From Saccharospirillum salsuginis (lineage in GTDB: Bacteria; Pseudomonadota; Gammaproteobacteria; Pseudomonadales; Natronospirillaceae), in contig NZ_BMXR01000017.1 in the NCBI RefSeq assembly GCF_014651855.1, positions 38,061 through 102,060 on the forward strand: a DNA stretch of 64,000 bases. The letters are read 5' to 3'. A program made the position numbers and the translations under genes. Positions 8,789 through 17,192 of this stretch are shown in pieces. Positions within the stretch are counted from its first letter, which is position 1. Every line of letters starts with the position of its first letter. The notes under the pieces were generated by a model. That model was not told the DNA's origin, made no database searches, and worked only from the letters and a program-made list of their open reading frames with translations.

Positions 8789-9448
8789 TCAGGCCCGGGC
8801 GCTGAACAGGGCGGCACAGCCGACCCGCTCGATGGTTACATCCGTAAACCGCTGGTTCAGCGCCGACTCCAGGCCGGCCAGCGTGTCCTCGGTGTTCGAA
8901 AAAATCCCCTTCTTGTTGTAGAACGCCATCAAGCGCTTGGCCAGACCGCTGCGCGGCACATCGCCCTGAAGCAGGGTCGAGCCGAAAACGGTGGCACCGT
9001 CGGTCATCACCGGTTTCAGGTGGTCGAACATCACCGCCTTGGTTTCGATCGACCCCGGTACACAGTGCAACAGGTAGTTGACCCCGATGGAGTCGAACGG
9101 TTCGATCTCCTGAAACAGCGGTTCCAGGACGTTGTGTGCGTAGACTTCGGGCCGGTAGCGGATGATGCGGGCGGAGGCATAGGCGAGGGTGTCGGAGTTG
9201 AGGTCCATCAGGCCGATGCGGGGATTGTCACTCGGAAAATCGCATTTGTCGGGGAAGTAGCCGGTCCCGATGCCAATGTCGAGGTGGTTGGCGGTGACGT
9301 GTCGGTTATAGTGGTCGATCAGGCGTGGGGTGGGGCATTTCCAGATCCAGGGGTTGGAAACCGTCAGGACGATGAAATCGTACAGGTTGAGGGTTCGTTT
9401 GGTGTAGACGGCCTGACCGGCCTTGACCTGATCTTGAGTGACGTTCAT
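8789..9448 (-). CDS. Class I SAM-dependent methyltransferase
   Basis: The 219-aa protein has a Rossmann-type methyltransferase core. Motif I is LDIGIGTGYFP (around residues 57-67), followed by an acidic end of strand beta2 in GLMDLNSDTL and a motif IV-like region SIGVNYLLHCVPG. The acceptor is unknown; the short form resembles small-molecule methyltransferases. The ATG follows an AAGGAA site. It stands alone, and its upstream region contains structured repeat copy B. Confidence 0.87.
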   Translation of the reverse strand: MNVTQDQVKAGQAVYTKRTLNLYDFIVLTVSNPWIWKCPTPRLIDHYNRHVTANHLDIGIGTGYFPDKCDFPSDNPRIGLMDLNSDTLAYASARIIRYRPEVYAHNVLEPLFQEIEPFDSIGVNYLLHCVPGSIETKAVMFDHLKPVMTDGATVFGSTLLQGDVPRSGLAKRLMAFYNKKGIFSNTEDTLAGLESALNQRFTDVTIERVGCAALFSARA

Positions 9449-9506
9449 TGAGGTTCCTTGTCGGGTTCAGAGGTTTGTTTATAAGGTGCCGGGAATCCGT
9501 AACCGC

Positions 9507-9603
9507 TGCCAGGGTGACTCATTCGGGGCCGCCGTGAACCCGTCCATGGGGGCTTAACTTCGGCATCCATGCCTCAGATATCCCCGAATGAGTCACCCTG
9601 GCA
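9507..9603. repeat. Large structured intergenic repeat, copy B
   Basis: A 97-bp palindrome with perfect 22-bp arms (TGCCAGGGTGACTCATTC... paired with ...GAGTCACCCTGGCA). Read on the minus strand, its core is GGGGATATCTGAGGCATGGA, GCCGAAGTTAAGCCCCCATGG, ACGGGTTCACGGCGGCCCC in order, the same layout as copies A and C. Arms differ in sequence from the other copies but stay self-complementary. It lies between the divergent methyltransferase and amidohydrolase genes. Confidence 0.85.
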
Positions 9604-9714
9604 TCGGTCACTCAGTTGTTGTACCAGCCGTAAATCCCCTTGCTACTACTACCAAAGGGGTGGGCAAAGGTCTATGTTTGGGTGTTCAACACAGGTGTAA
9701 AAGGTGAGGTTGGA

Positions 9715-10764
9715 ATGCTGATTGCCCGCTGCTGTATGGGGGTTCTGGCTGTGTTGCTGGCCGGTGGTGCGCTGGCCGAGGCCTGCTTTGACCGCGAGAC
9801 GGAGTCGCATCATTTCGTGGTGGACAGTCATTTGCACTTTCAGCCGTTCAGCGGTCGGTCGCTGGATCATCTGAAACTGGTCGATTACATGCGCGATGCC
9901 GGTGTGCGATTTGCGAATGTCTACGGCATCGGACAGACGCGGATCGAGGACTGGGCGTGCCTGCAGCATCGCGATTGCAGTGGCGAGCAGATCATCAAGC
10001 CGACGATGAAGAACGATTTCGTCAATGCGAAGAACGTGACGAACTATTTTCAGCGGGATGTGCGGCTGACCCTGTCGATGACGTTCCCGGATCTGCAGAA
10101 TCCGGAAGGCATCCTGACACGAATGAACATTCTGGATGAAGACTTCCCCGGCTATTTCCAGTGGATAGGGGAGTCGAACGTGGTGAAACAGGCGTTGTTC
10201 AACATGGGGCATGAACCGGCGACGCTGGAGGACATCGAGAACTGGGCACCGTTCATGGCGGAGTTGCGTCGGCGCGATATGCCGTTGGCACTGCATTCGG
10301 ATTTGGGCAACGACGATGAACCGACCAAATACCTGCATCTGATGGAGGCGGTGCTGGAGCGGTACCCGGACAACACCGTCGTCTGGATGCACCTGGGTAT
10401 GTCACGCGAGCAGCGGGACATGAATCCTGAAGATCATGCGCGTATTCTGCGACGGCTGATGGAACGGCATCCCAATCTCTGGCTCGATATTTCCTGGACG
10501 GTACTCTACGACTATTACTTCAGCGACGATGATCGACGCCCGTACTATGTGGACGTGCTGAACAGCTATTCGAATCGTGTCTTGACCGGAACGGACATGG
10601 TGGCCAGTGAATTCAGCAGCGAACAACAGTACGAACGACTGGTGGAACTGAACAGCTACATCAATCGGTTTCTGGATGACCGGGCCTTTCGCAACATCGC
10701 CCTGGGGCAGAGTTATTTCGATTTGCTGTCGTTCGATGTCGAGGCGCCGGCGATCTGTGATTGA
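9715..10764 (+). CDS. Exported amidohydrolase-family protein
   Basis: The frame is open from 9640, but the ATG at 9715 has an AGGTGAGG ribosome site and starts a good signal peptide (GVLAVLLAGGALA), so 349 aa are predicted. Metal-site motifs of the amidohydrolase superfamily (Amidohydro_2-like) are visible: HxH in VDSHLHF near the N-terminus, His in LALHSDLGN, His in VWMHLGMS, and the late Asp in LTGTDMV. It should be a periplasmic metal-dependent hydrolase or decarboxylase-like enzyme. Its substrate is unknown. It stands alone, upstream of the MalT-like regulator. Confidence 0.82.
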   Translation: MLIARCCMGVLAVLLAGGALAEACFDRETESHHFVVDSHLHFQPFSGRSLDHLKLVDYMRDAGVRFANVYGIGQTRIEDWACLQHRDCSGEQIIKPTMKNDFVNAKNVTNYFQRDVRLTLSMTFPDLQNPEGILTRMNILDEDFPGYFQWIGESNVVKQALFNMGHEPATLEDIENWAPFMAELRRRDMPLALHSDLGNDDEPTKYLHLMEAVLERYPDNTVVWMHLGMSREQRDMNPEDHARILRRLMERHPNLWLDISWTVLYDYYFSDDDRRPYYVDVLNSYSNRVLTGTDMVASEFSSEQQYERLVELNSYINRFLDDRAFRNIALGQSYFDLLSFDVEAPAICD

Positions 10765-10846
10765 ATGAATCCCTTCGTCGATTCGGTCTATACTGAGAGT
10801 CCCTGTCGATGTGAGCCCGGGAATCGCCCGGCGATGATGCCCGGTC

Positions 10847-13468
10847 ATGAACGATCCTCTGCCAAACACCAAGTTTCTCGTACCCCGACAGCCGCGTACC
10901 GTGGTAAAGCGGGCGGCGTTGCTGGGCCGTCTGGATGATGGGCTGACCGGTCGGGTGACCTTGGTGTCGGCGCCACCGGGGTTCGGCAAGTCGACCCTGA
11001 TAGCGGATTGGCTGGAGGATCGTGATCATACTCATGCCTGGTTGTCACTGGACGAGGGTGACAGTGACCCGCAACGGTTCATGCATTGTCTGATGTCTGC
11101 TCTGCGTGTCGAACTTCCCGGGTTGGGGGAATCGGTTTCCGGTGCCCTGGCCTCCCCGCAACCACCCGAGCCTCATGCGGTACTGACCGTTTTGTTGAAT
11201 GAACTGGCCGCCATCCCGACGACGATCGTTCTGGTGCTGGATGACTATCACCGCATCCAGTCGGCGGCTGTGGATCGGGCTCTGGTTTTTTTAATCGAGC
11301 ACATCCCGCCTCGGCTGCACCTGGTAATGCTCACGCGAGAGGATCCGGCACTTCCGCTGGCTCAATGGCGGGCCAAGGGCTGGCTCAATGAATTGCGGCA
11401 GACCGGGTTGCGATTTTCGTCGGAAGAGGCCACGTCGTTTCTCAATCACTCCATGCGGTTGGACCTCCCCGGACCGGTTGCGACCGCGCTGACGGAACGC
11501 ACAGAAGGCTGGGTGGCCGGGTTGCAAATGGCGGCGGTGTCACTGCGTGGCGAGCGGACGCCGGAGCAATGGCTGGATGACTTCAGCGGCCGACATCGAT
11601 TCATCATGGATTATCTGATCGAAGAAGTATTGAACGCCCAATCGGTCGAGTTGCAACGATTCCTCCTGTGCACCGCATTTCTGACTCGTTTGAATGGCCC
11701 CCTGTGCGATGCCGTGCTGGCGACCGAGCCGGGAACGAGCCAGGCCTGGCTCGAGTACATGGAACGTGCGAACCTTTTTCTGATTCCTCTCGATCAACAG
11801 CGGCAATGGTATCGCTACCATCACCTGTTCTCCGACCTGTTGCGTCAACAGGGGACATTGCGTTTTCAAGAGGATGCGATGGCCGCCCGGGCTCGGGCCA
11901 TCCGCGCCAGCGAGTGGTTTGAAAGCCGGGATGACCGGCTGGAAGCGTTTCGCTATGCGGCAATGGCTCAGGACATCCCGCGCGCCCGACGCCTTGCGGA
12001 AGGCCGCGAATCACCCCTGTACATGCAAGGAAACGCCGGACCGGTACTGGATTGGCTGCGTACACTGCCGACACAAACACTGGATTCGTCCCCTGTCCTG
12101 TGGGTGCTGTACGCAACGGTGTTGTCCGTCACCGGACGCAATTCCGAACTTGATCCTGTGCTGGTTCGAGCCGAGGCGGCCGTTGGCCGGCACGACATCC
12201 GGGACGAACAAACGGACCTGACGGGTCGGCTGGCGGCATTGCATGCCATGCGGGCCGCACCCCGATATGAGGCGGATTCGGTGCTTGCACACAGTGAAAC
12301 CGCTCTGGCCCGACTGGCCGACACTTCGGTCGCAATGCGCTCCCAGGCGACCTGGAGTCTGGGCTTCGCTCATCAGTTGATGGGTCGGGTCGAGCCGGCG
12401 GCCGCATGCTTCCAATCCGCGCTGACGCTGAGCGAACAATGCGGCAACGACTTTGTGCGCAACCTGGCCGGTACGGGTTTGGGATATTGTCGCGAGGCCG
12501 AGTTGCAGCTGTATCCCGCTGAAAGGCTGTACCGGTCCCTGGCGGAGGTGCCGCCCGCCCGTCGATTGCCGTCCGCCTGCGAGGCCTGCTTTGGACTGTC
12601 GCGCGTGTTGTACCAGTGGAACCAACTGACCGAAGCCGACGAATGGCTGGATGAAGGCATTCGTCTGGCCGGCTTTATCGAACAGATCGACAGCGTCTGG
12701 ACCATGAAAGCCTTTCGGATACGTTTGGCTCTCGCCCGAGGCCATCACGACCAGGCGGCTGAACAACTGAGGGCCCTGAGTGAAGCGGTCAGGCGACAGG
12801 GCTATCCGGTCGATTGGCAACCATTGCGTGAAGCCGAAGCCTGGCTCGCATTGAGTCAGGGCGACATGCCGCGTGCAACAACGGTCACAGATCCCAATGC
12901 AGCGGCGCTCTGGTCGGCCCGACGTGACCTGGCCAATCAGGACTGGGATGGGGCCCTCCGCTGCCTGAACAGTCTGGCAGACGATGAGAACGGGTCGGAC
13001 ACGCTGCAATCGGCTCAAGTCGGCCTGCTCACATCGTTAGTCTGGCAGGGGATGGGATACACCGAGGACGCCCGAGGCCAACTGATCGATTGCCTGGCAA
13101 GAACCGAACCCGGTAGCCTGATCCGGCTCTACCTCGACGAAGGCCGCGATGTCCAGGCCGCGTTACTCGACCTGAAGCAGGCCGGCCACAGTTCGAGTTA
13201 TCTGAATGCCTTGCTGGATGCCTTTGGCGGCTCTGGCACGGATGAAACACATTCGGGCCGGCCATCCGCACTGATCGAACCGCTGACCCGTCGTGAATTG
13301 GCGGTCCTCACGCTGATGGCCGACGGTCTCTCCAACCAGGAAATCGGCGACCGCCTGTTCCTCGCGCTCAGCACCGTCAAAGGCTACAACCGCGCCCTCT
13401 TCGACAAACTGCAGGTCCGCCGACGCACCGAAGCCGTCGCGCGGGCCCGTGAGTTGGGCGTACTCTAG
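10847..13468 (+). CDS. MalT-like LuxR-family ATP-dependent regulator
   Basis: The 873-aa protein has the layout of large signal-transducing STAND ATPases. An N-terminal NTPase carries Walker A APPGFGKST (residues ~42-50) and an acidic Walker B region (TIVLVLDDYHR). A central helical repeat (TPR-like) sensor follows, then a C-terminal LuxR helix-turn-helix (LTRRELAVLTLMADGLSNQEIGDRL, ~808-870). Such proteins bind an inducer, oligomerise with ATP and activate promoters. The inducer is unknown. The ribosome site is weak. It starts 82 bp after the amidohydrolase, which might be a target. Confidence 0.92.
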   Translation: MNDPLPNTKFLVPRQPRTVVKRAALLGRLDDGLTGRVTLVSAPPGFGKSTLIADWLEDRDHTHAWLSLDEGDSDPQRFMHCLMSALRVELPGLGESVSGALASPQPPEPHAVLTVLLNELAAIPTTIVLVLDDYHRIQSAAVDRALVFLIEHIPPRLHLVMLTREDPALPLAQWRAKGWLNELRQTGLRFSSEEATSFLNHSMRLDLPGPVATALTERTEGWVAGLQMAAVSLRGERTPEQWLDDFSGRHRFIMDYLIEEVLNAQSVELQRFLLCTAFLTRLNGPLCDAVLATEPGTSQAWLEYMERANLFLIPLDQQRQWYRYHHLFSDLLRQQGTLRFQEDAMAARARAIRASEWFESRDDRLEAFRYAAMAQDIPRARRLAEGRESPLYMQGNAGPVLDWLRTLPTQTLDSSPVLWVLYATVLSVTGRNSELDPVLVRAEAAVGRHDIRDEQTDLTGRLAALHAMRAAPRYEADSVLAHSETALARLADTSVAMRSQATWSLGFAHQLMGRVEPAAACFQSALTLSEQCGNDFVRNLAGTGLGYCREAELQLYPAERLYRSLAEVPPARRLPSACEACFGLSRVLYQWNQLTEADEWLDEGIRLAGFIEQIDSVWTMKAFRIRLALARGHHDQAAEQLRALSEAVRRQGYPVDWQPLREAEAWLALSQGDMPRATTVTDPNAAALWSARRDLANQDWDGALRCLNSLADDENGSDTLQSAQVGLLTSLVWQGMGYTEDARGQLIDCLARTEPGSLIRLYLDEGRDVQAALLDLKQAGHSSSYLNALLDAFGGSGTDETHSGRPSALIEPLTRRELAVLTLMADGLSNQEIGDRLFLALSTVKGYNRALFDKLQVRRRTEAVARARELGVL

Positions 13469-13619
13469 AATTCTCGAAAACCCTACTTCGAACCCTACTT
13501 TGGTATCTGCCGCCTCAACCGGCCCCTCCTTACTCTTCCTCCGGCAACGCCCCGAAGCGCTGTGGCAACCGTTCAGCACAGCATAAACCCTGAAAATACC
13601 TCATCCGGAGAGGACAGCC

Positions 13620-14339
13620 ATGCAACCCCAATCCAACCCCGCCTACTTCCATGCACGCCTGGCCGGTGTGCTCTACTTGATCATCATCGTCTGCGCCGGA
13701 TTTGCCGAAGGCGGAGTCCGGGCCAGCCTGATCGTGCCGGGCGACGCCGCCTTGACCGCCGAACACATACTGGGGTCGGAGTTTCTGTATCGACTCGGGT
13801 TCTCGCTGGACCTGGTCGCTTTCCTGTGCGATCTCGGTGTCTCCATCCTGTTCTACGTCCTGCTCAAACCGGTCAACCGGACCCTGGCACTCACGGCAGC
13901 CATGCTTCGACTGCTGGCGCATCCCGCCATTGCCAGCGTTAACCTGATCAACCACTACGGCGCCTTACAGATCCTGACCAATGAGAGCCTGAACGCCGCG
14001 TTTTCAGCGGAGCAACTGCAATCCATCGCTTTGTTGTTCACTGAATTCCACACCACAGGATACCTGATCGCCGGCGCTTTCTTCGGCATGCATTGCCTCT
14101 TGCTGGGCTACTTGTTGGTTAAATCCGATCTGTTTCCGAGTCTGATTGGCGTGTTCATCGGTATCGCCGCCGTGGCCTATCTCCTGAACAGTTTCGGTAA
14201 CTTCCTGATGCCGGAACACCGGACGTTCTTCGATGCCATCGTCGTCGTACCGGCTGTCATCGCCGAACTCTCGCTGGGTCTCTGGCTGCTGTTCAAGGGT
14301 GTCTATAACCGAAGATCGGTACAAGTAATGTCCGGCTGA
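13620..14339 (+). CDS. DUF4386-family membrane protein
   Basis: The 239-aa protein has about six or seven TM helices. Its N-terminal RLAGVLYLIIIVCAGFAEG and following SLDLVAFLCDLGVSILFYVLLKPVNRTLAL match the DUF4386 family as I remember it. GGAGAGGA lies just upstream of the ATG. Function of the family is unknown. It is 151 bp downstream of the LuxR-type regulator. Confidence 0.8.
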   Translation: MQPQSNPAYFHARLAGVLYLIIIVCAGFAEGGVRASLIVPGDAALTAEHILGSEFLYRLGFSLDLVAFLCDLGVSILFYVLLKPVNRTLALTAAMLRLLAHPAIASVNLINHYGALQILTNESLNAAFSAEQLQSIALLFTEFHTTGYLIAGAFFGMHCLLLGYLLVKSDLFPSLIGVFIGIAAVAYLLNSFGNFLMPEHRTFFDAIVVVPAVIAELSLGLWLLFKGVYNRRSVQVMSG

Positions 14340-14504
14340 ACCGGTGTTGGCACCAGAAACATGGATCGAGCCGGCCGAAAGTGACGTTCGATCCATCCTG
14401 GTCCCGACTCCACCCAACCGGTGGAGGTCAAGCAGCCGAATATGTGAGTGAATGGGTCAATGCCCACGGACTACTGTGACAACAACAAACGGACATCCGC
14501 ATCA

Positions 14505-15296
14505 ATGAACATCGTCAAATCACGACCGGAGTTGCTGGTCGAACGCCTGAATCAGATCGCCGACTCACTTGCGAACACCGGCACCGCACTGGCTCTGCTG
14601 GGGTTGGGGTCGGCGGGTAAAGAACGGGACCGAATGGACGACTACTCCGATCTCGATTTTTTCGCCATCGTCGAACCCGGCCATAAATCCGACTATCTGG
14701 AAGACTTTTCCTGGTTGTCACGAGTATCGCCGGTCGCTTACTACTTCAAAAATACCGCCGATGGCTGCAAGTGGTTGTACGACGACGGCGTCTTCTGTGA
14801 ATTCGCTGTCTTCGAACCTCAGGAACTGGAAACCATACCGTTTGCCGAAGGGCAGGTGGTCTGGGCAAGGGAAGGGTTCGATACCGAACATCTTCTGCCG
14901 CGCAGTCGGGAAGGGCGGTATCAACCGAACCCGGACCGGGACTGGCAACTCGGCGAAGCACTCACCAACCTCTATGTCGGGCTCGGTCGTTATTGTCGCG
15001 GCGAGCGGTTGTCAGCCTTCAAGTTTGTTCAGCATTTCGCGCTGGATCGGCTGGTCGATCTGATGCACCTGATGGAACACGACGACAGCCAATCCATGGA
15101 CCCGTTCATGCCCGACCGCCGACTGGAAGCGCGCTTTATCCAGGCCAGAGAACGCATGGCACGTTTTTGTCAGGGATACGAACAGACGCCTTTATCGGCG
15201 CTGGCCCAGTTGGACTGGTTGGAGCAGAATTGCCAGGTCAGTCCGTTCATGGCTTATGAGATCCGGCGGCTGGCGAAAGCCGCCGTTCGACTGTAA
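14505..15296 (+). CDS. Nucleotidyltransferase-fold protein
   Basis: The product contains the minimal nucleotidyltransferase signature: LGLGSAGKERDRMDDYSDLDFF, a GS motif followed by the DxD metal-binding pair in DLD. The C-terminal half is helical, as in aminoglycoside adenylyltransferase-like proteins. It may transfer an NMP to a small molecule or protein; no substrate can be given. The start is uncertain: GTG 14448, ATG 14460 and ATG 14505 are all in frame. I chose 14505 because homology-like sequence begins there (263 aa), though its ribosome site is weak and a GGAGG lies further upstream at 14423. Confidence 0.75.
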   Translation: MNIVKSRPELLVERLNQIADSLANTGTALALLGLGSAGKERDRMDDYSDLDFFAIVEPGHKSDYLEDFSWLSRVSPVAYYFKNTADGCKWLYDDGVFCEFAVFEPQELETIPFAEGQVVWAREGFDTEHLLPRSREGRYQPNPDRDWQLGEALTNLYVGLGRYCRGERLSAFKFVQHFALDRLVDLMHLMEHDDSQSMDPFMPDRRLEARFIQARERMARFCQGYEQTPLSALAQLDWLEQNCQVSPFMAYEIRRLAKAAVRL

Positions 15297-15318
15297 CGAG
15301 CGTCTGGCGTGGAAACGA

Positions 15319-15804
15319 TCAGTCCCGAAAATTCTCATACTGCAACGGCAGTTCAATGTCGGATTTCTTCATCAGCGCGATGGCTTCCTGCAGGTCATCC
15401 CGCTTCTTGCCGTTGACCCGAACCTTGTCGCCCTGAATGGAGGCCTGAACCTTCAGCTTGGCATCCTTGATCATCTTGACGATCTTCTTCGCCGTCGGCT
15501 GGTCGATGCCTTGTTTGAACGTCATCGTGATTGAAAACGTCTTACCGCTGTGCACCGGTTCGTCGTCTTTGTCGGCACCCGCGGCGCTGATGCCTTGCTT
15601 GACGCAGGCCTTGCTGAACAGGTCCTCCAACTGGCGCACCTGAAAATCCGATTCCGTCTTCAGGGTGACTTCCAGGCCTTTCTGCTCGATGCTGGCTTCC
15701 ACGCCGCGAAAATCGAAACGCGTGGACAATTCCCGGTTGGCGTTATCGACCGCGTGGCGCAGGGCGACTTCATCGATTTCCGAGACGATGTCAAAAGAGG
15801 GCAT
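15319..15804 (-). CDS. yajQ: YajQ-family nucleotide/c-di-GMP-binding protein
   Basis: The 161-aa protein is the normal YajQ length. It opens with MPSFDIVSEID and contains TRFDFRG, KTFSITMTFKQGID and the C-terminal DDLQEAIALMKK, all YajQ hallmarks. Family members are two-domain ferredoxin-like proteins that bind nucleotides; a Xanthomonas homologue is a cyclic di-GMP effector. The start at 15804 is preceded by GGAG, while the longer in-frame start at 15822 adds non-conserved residues. It is monocistronic as far as can be seen. Confidence 0.95.
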   Translation of the reverse strand: MPSFDIVSEIDEVALRHAVDNANRELSTRFDFRGVEASIEQKGLEVTLKTESDFQVRQLEDLFSKACVKQGISAAGADKDDEPVHSGKTFSITMTFKQGIDQPTAKKIVKMIKDAKLKVQASIQGDKVRVNGKKRDDLQEAIALMKKSDIELPLQYENFRD

Positions 15805-15855
15805 GATTCGGCTCCAAAGCAAGGGTTAACGGGGCGGCAGTATACCACGACACCG

Positions 15856-16233
15856 TCATTCGAACGCCAACCGCGCCAACTCGTTCTGGTTGCGCAGCGC
15901 ATCGTCCCGGTTCGCGAACAACTGAATCGCCGCCGGCGTGATCAGCATCGCCTTATCGTCCATCAAGCCGATGTAGCCCGCCCGATGCTCCCGAACAAAG
16001 TGCCCGTCTTCGCGTACCAGAGCGTGATCGCCGGTCAGCTCCGCCAGGGTGATCAAGCCGTTCCCCAGCGGATCGTCCGGGCTGTCGGCATCCCGGTACA
16101 GCGCCATCGCCTCCTCCGTCAGCACCAGCACCGGGCCGCCGCGCAGCTGCAGGCGCTCCGCCGGGGTGCCGTTGGCCAAAGGCTCGGCCTGGATGGATTC
16201 TATGATGTCGGACGTGCCGTAGAACATTTGCAT
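15856..16233 (-). CDS. Hypothetical protein, 125 aa
   Basis: The start MQMFYG at 16233 is preferred to the upstream 16317, because the upstream part reads through a palindromic non-coding stretch (around 16244-16276). The product is acidic and soluble, with alternating hydrophobic segments (GGPVLVLTEEAMALYR, GYIGLMDDKAMLITPAAI). No domain is recognised. It may share a transcript with yajQ, 51 bp downstream. Confidence 0.65.
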   Translation of the reverse strand: MQMFYGTSDIIESIQAEPLANGTPAERLQLRGGPVLVLTEEAMALYRDADSPDDPLGNGLITLAELTGDHALVREDGHFVREHRAGYIGLMDDKAMLITPAAIQLFANRDDALRNQNELARLAFE

Positions 16234-16331
16234 GGTGGTTTGACCCTCTTCAGCCCTCTCCCAACAGGAGAGGGGCTTAAATTCCGTGCAACATGATAGT
16301 CTAGGGGGCACATTCAAAACACCACCTGTCC

Positions 16332-16703
16332 ATGGCCAAACTCCTTTTCCGCCTCAACGGCGTCACCGACGAAGAAGCCGATGACGTCCGGCAACTGCTC
16401 GACGACCACGACCTCGAGTACTACGAAACCAGCGCCGGCCGCTGGGGCTTCTCCGTCGCCGCCATCTGGCTGGTCGACAACGACGACTTTCCCGCCGCCC
16501 GCGATCTGCTGGACGATTACCAGGCCGAACGCCGGGAGCGGGTTCGCGGCGATTACGATCGTGCGCAAAAAGAAGGTCGGGCGGAAACCCTCTGGCAGCG
16601 CTGGCGGGAAGATCCGGTGACCCTGATTCTGGTGTTGGTCGGGTTGGGGGTGGTGATCGGGTTGTCTACGGTGCCGTTTTTTAAATTTATGGGGTGGGTT
16701 TGA
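16332..16703 (+). CDS. DUF6164-type small membrane protein
   Basis: The 123-aa product has a soluble acidic N-terminal domain (LNGVTDEEADDVRQLL...YYETSAGRWGFSVAAIW), resembling the signal-transducing alpha/beta fold of DUF6164, a basic helix (QAERRERVRGDYDRAQKEGR) and one C-terminal TM helix (VTLILVLVGLGVVIGLSTV). Function unknown. It ends just before the repeat-filled region 16704-17192. Confidence 0.75.
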   Translation: MAKLLFRLNGVTDEEADDVRQLLDDHDLEYYETSAGRWGFSVAAIWLVDNDDFPAARDLLDDYQAERRERVRGDYDRAQKEGRAETLWQRWREDPVTLILVLVGLGVVIGLSTVPFFKFMGWV

Positions 16704-16708
16704 CTGTG

Positions 16709-16759
16709 TTGGATTACGCCGCTTCGCGGCTACCGAAGCGTCGGACCGATCCAACCTAC
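16709..16759. repeat. REP-like element (TTGGATTACG family)
   Basis: TTGGATTACGCC at the left and CGATCCAACCTAC at the right pair around a centre with its own small stem (CGCTTCGCGG). Same family as 6513-6629. Confidence 0.7.
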
Positions 16760-16921
16760 GGTTGAAAGTGTGGCTGAGCTTGTAGGGTGGGCATTGCCCA
16801 CCATTGTGGGTGATTTAGCCGTCCATTGAGACCGTTGTCGGTGGTTGGGACGGTGGCTCGTAATTCTTCCTTGGTGGGCGGTGCCCACCCTACGAGTCTA
16901 CGGTTGAATTTGTGGCTGAGC
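16756..16921. repeat. Short direct repeat with two GTGGGC palindromes
   Basis: CTACGGTTGAAAGTGTGGC (16756-16774) recurs as CTACGGTTGAATTTGTGGC at 16898, followed in both by TGAGC, so a ~142-bp unit has been partly duplicated. Between the copies lie two inverted members of the GGTGGGC palindrome family (16782-16807 and 16873-16893). No gene is seen in 16704-17192. Confidence 0.65.
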
Positions 16922-16927
16922 AGACCA

Positions 16928-17040
16928 GGGAAGGGTGCCGGGGGCTCCCAGGCGGGGATGTCCGCAGCATGGATGCTGCGGTCAAGCCCCCATGGATGGG
17001 TTCATGGCGACCCCGACTGGGAGTCCCCGGCACCCTTCCC
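16928..17040. repeat. Large structured intergenic repeat, copy C
   Basis: A 113-bp palindrome with 30-bp arms pairing at 28 positions (GGGAAGGGTGCCGGGGGCTC / its complement at 17011-17040). The core carries GGGGATGTC, a perfect hairpin CCGCAGCAT-GG-ATGCTGCGG, TCAAGCCCCCATGGATGGG and TTCATGGCGACCCC. It is copy B's architecture with compensating changes in the hairpin and arms. It lies ~150 bp upstream of moxR. Confidence 0.85.
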
Positions 17041-17192
17041 GGGTTCCCGGCACCCAAACATACCCAGCAATAACCAACCCAACCTATGTAAAGTAACCGT
17101 AGAGACGCCGAACAACCGGCCGCCAGGGTTTGACCCCAAACCCCACAGCCATAAAATCCCAACGACCCAGGCTGTGCAACTCAGGGAGACCC

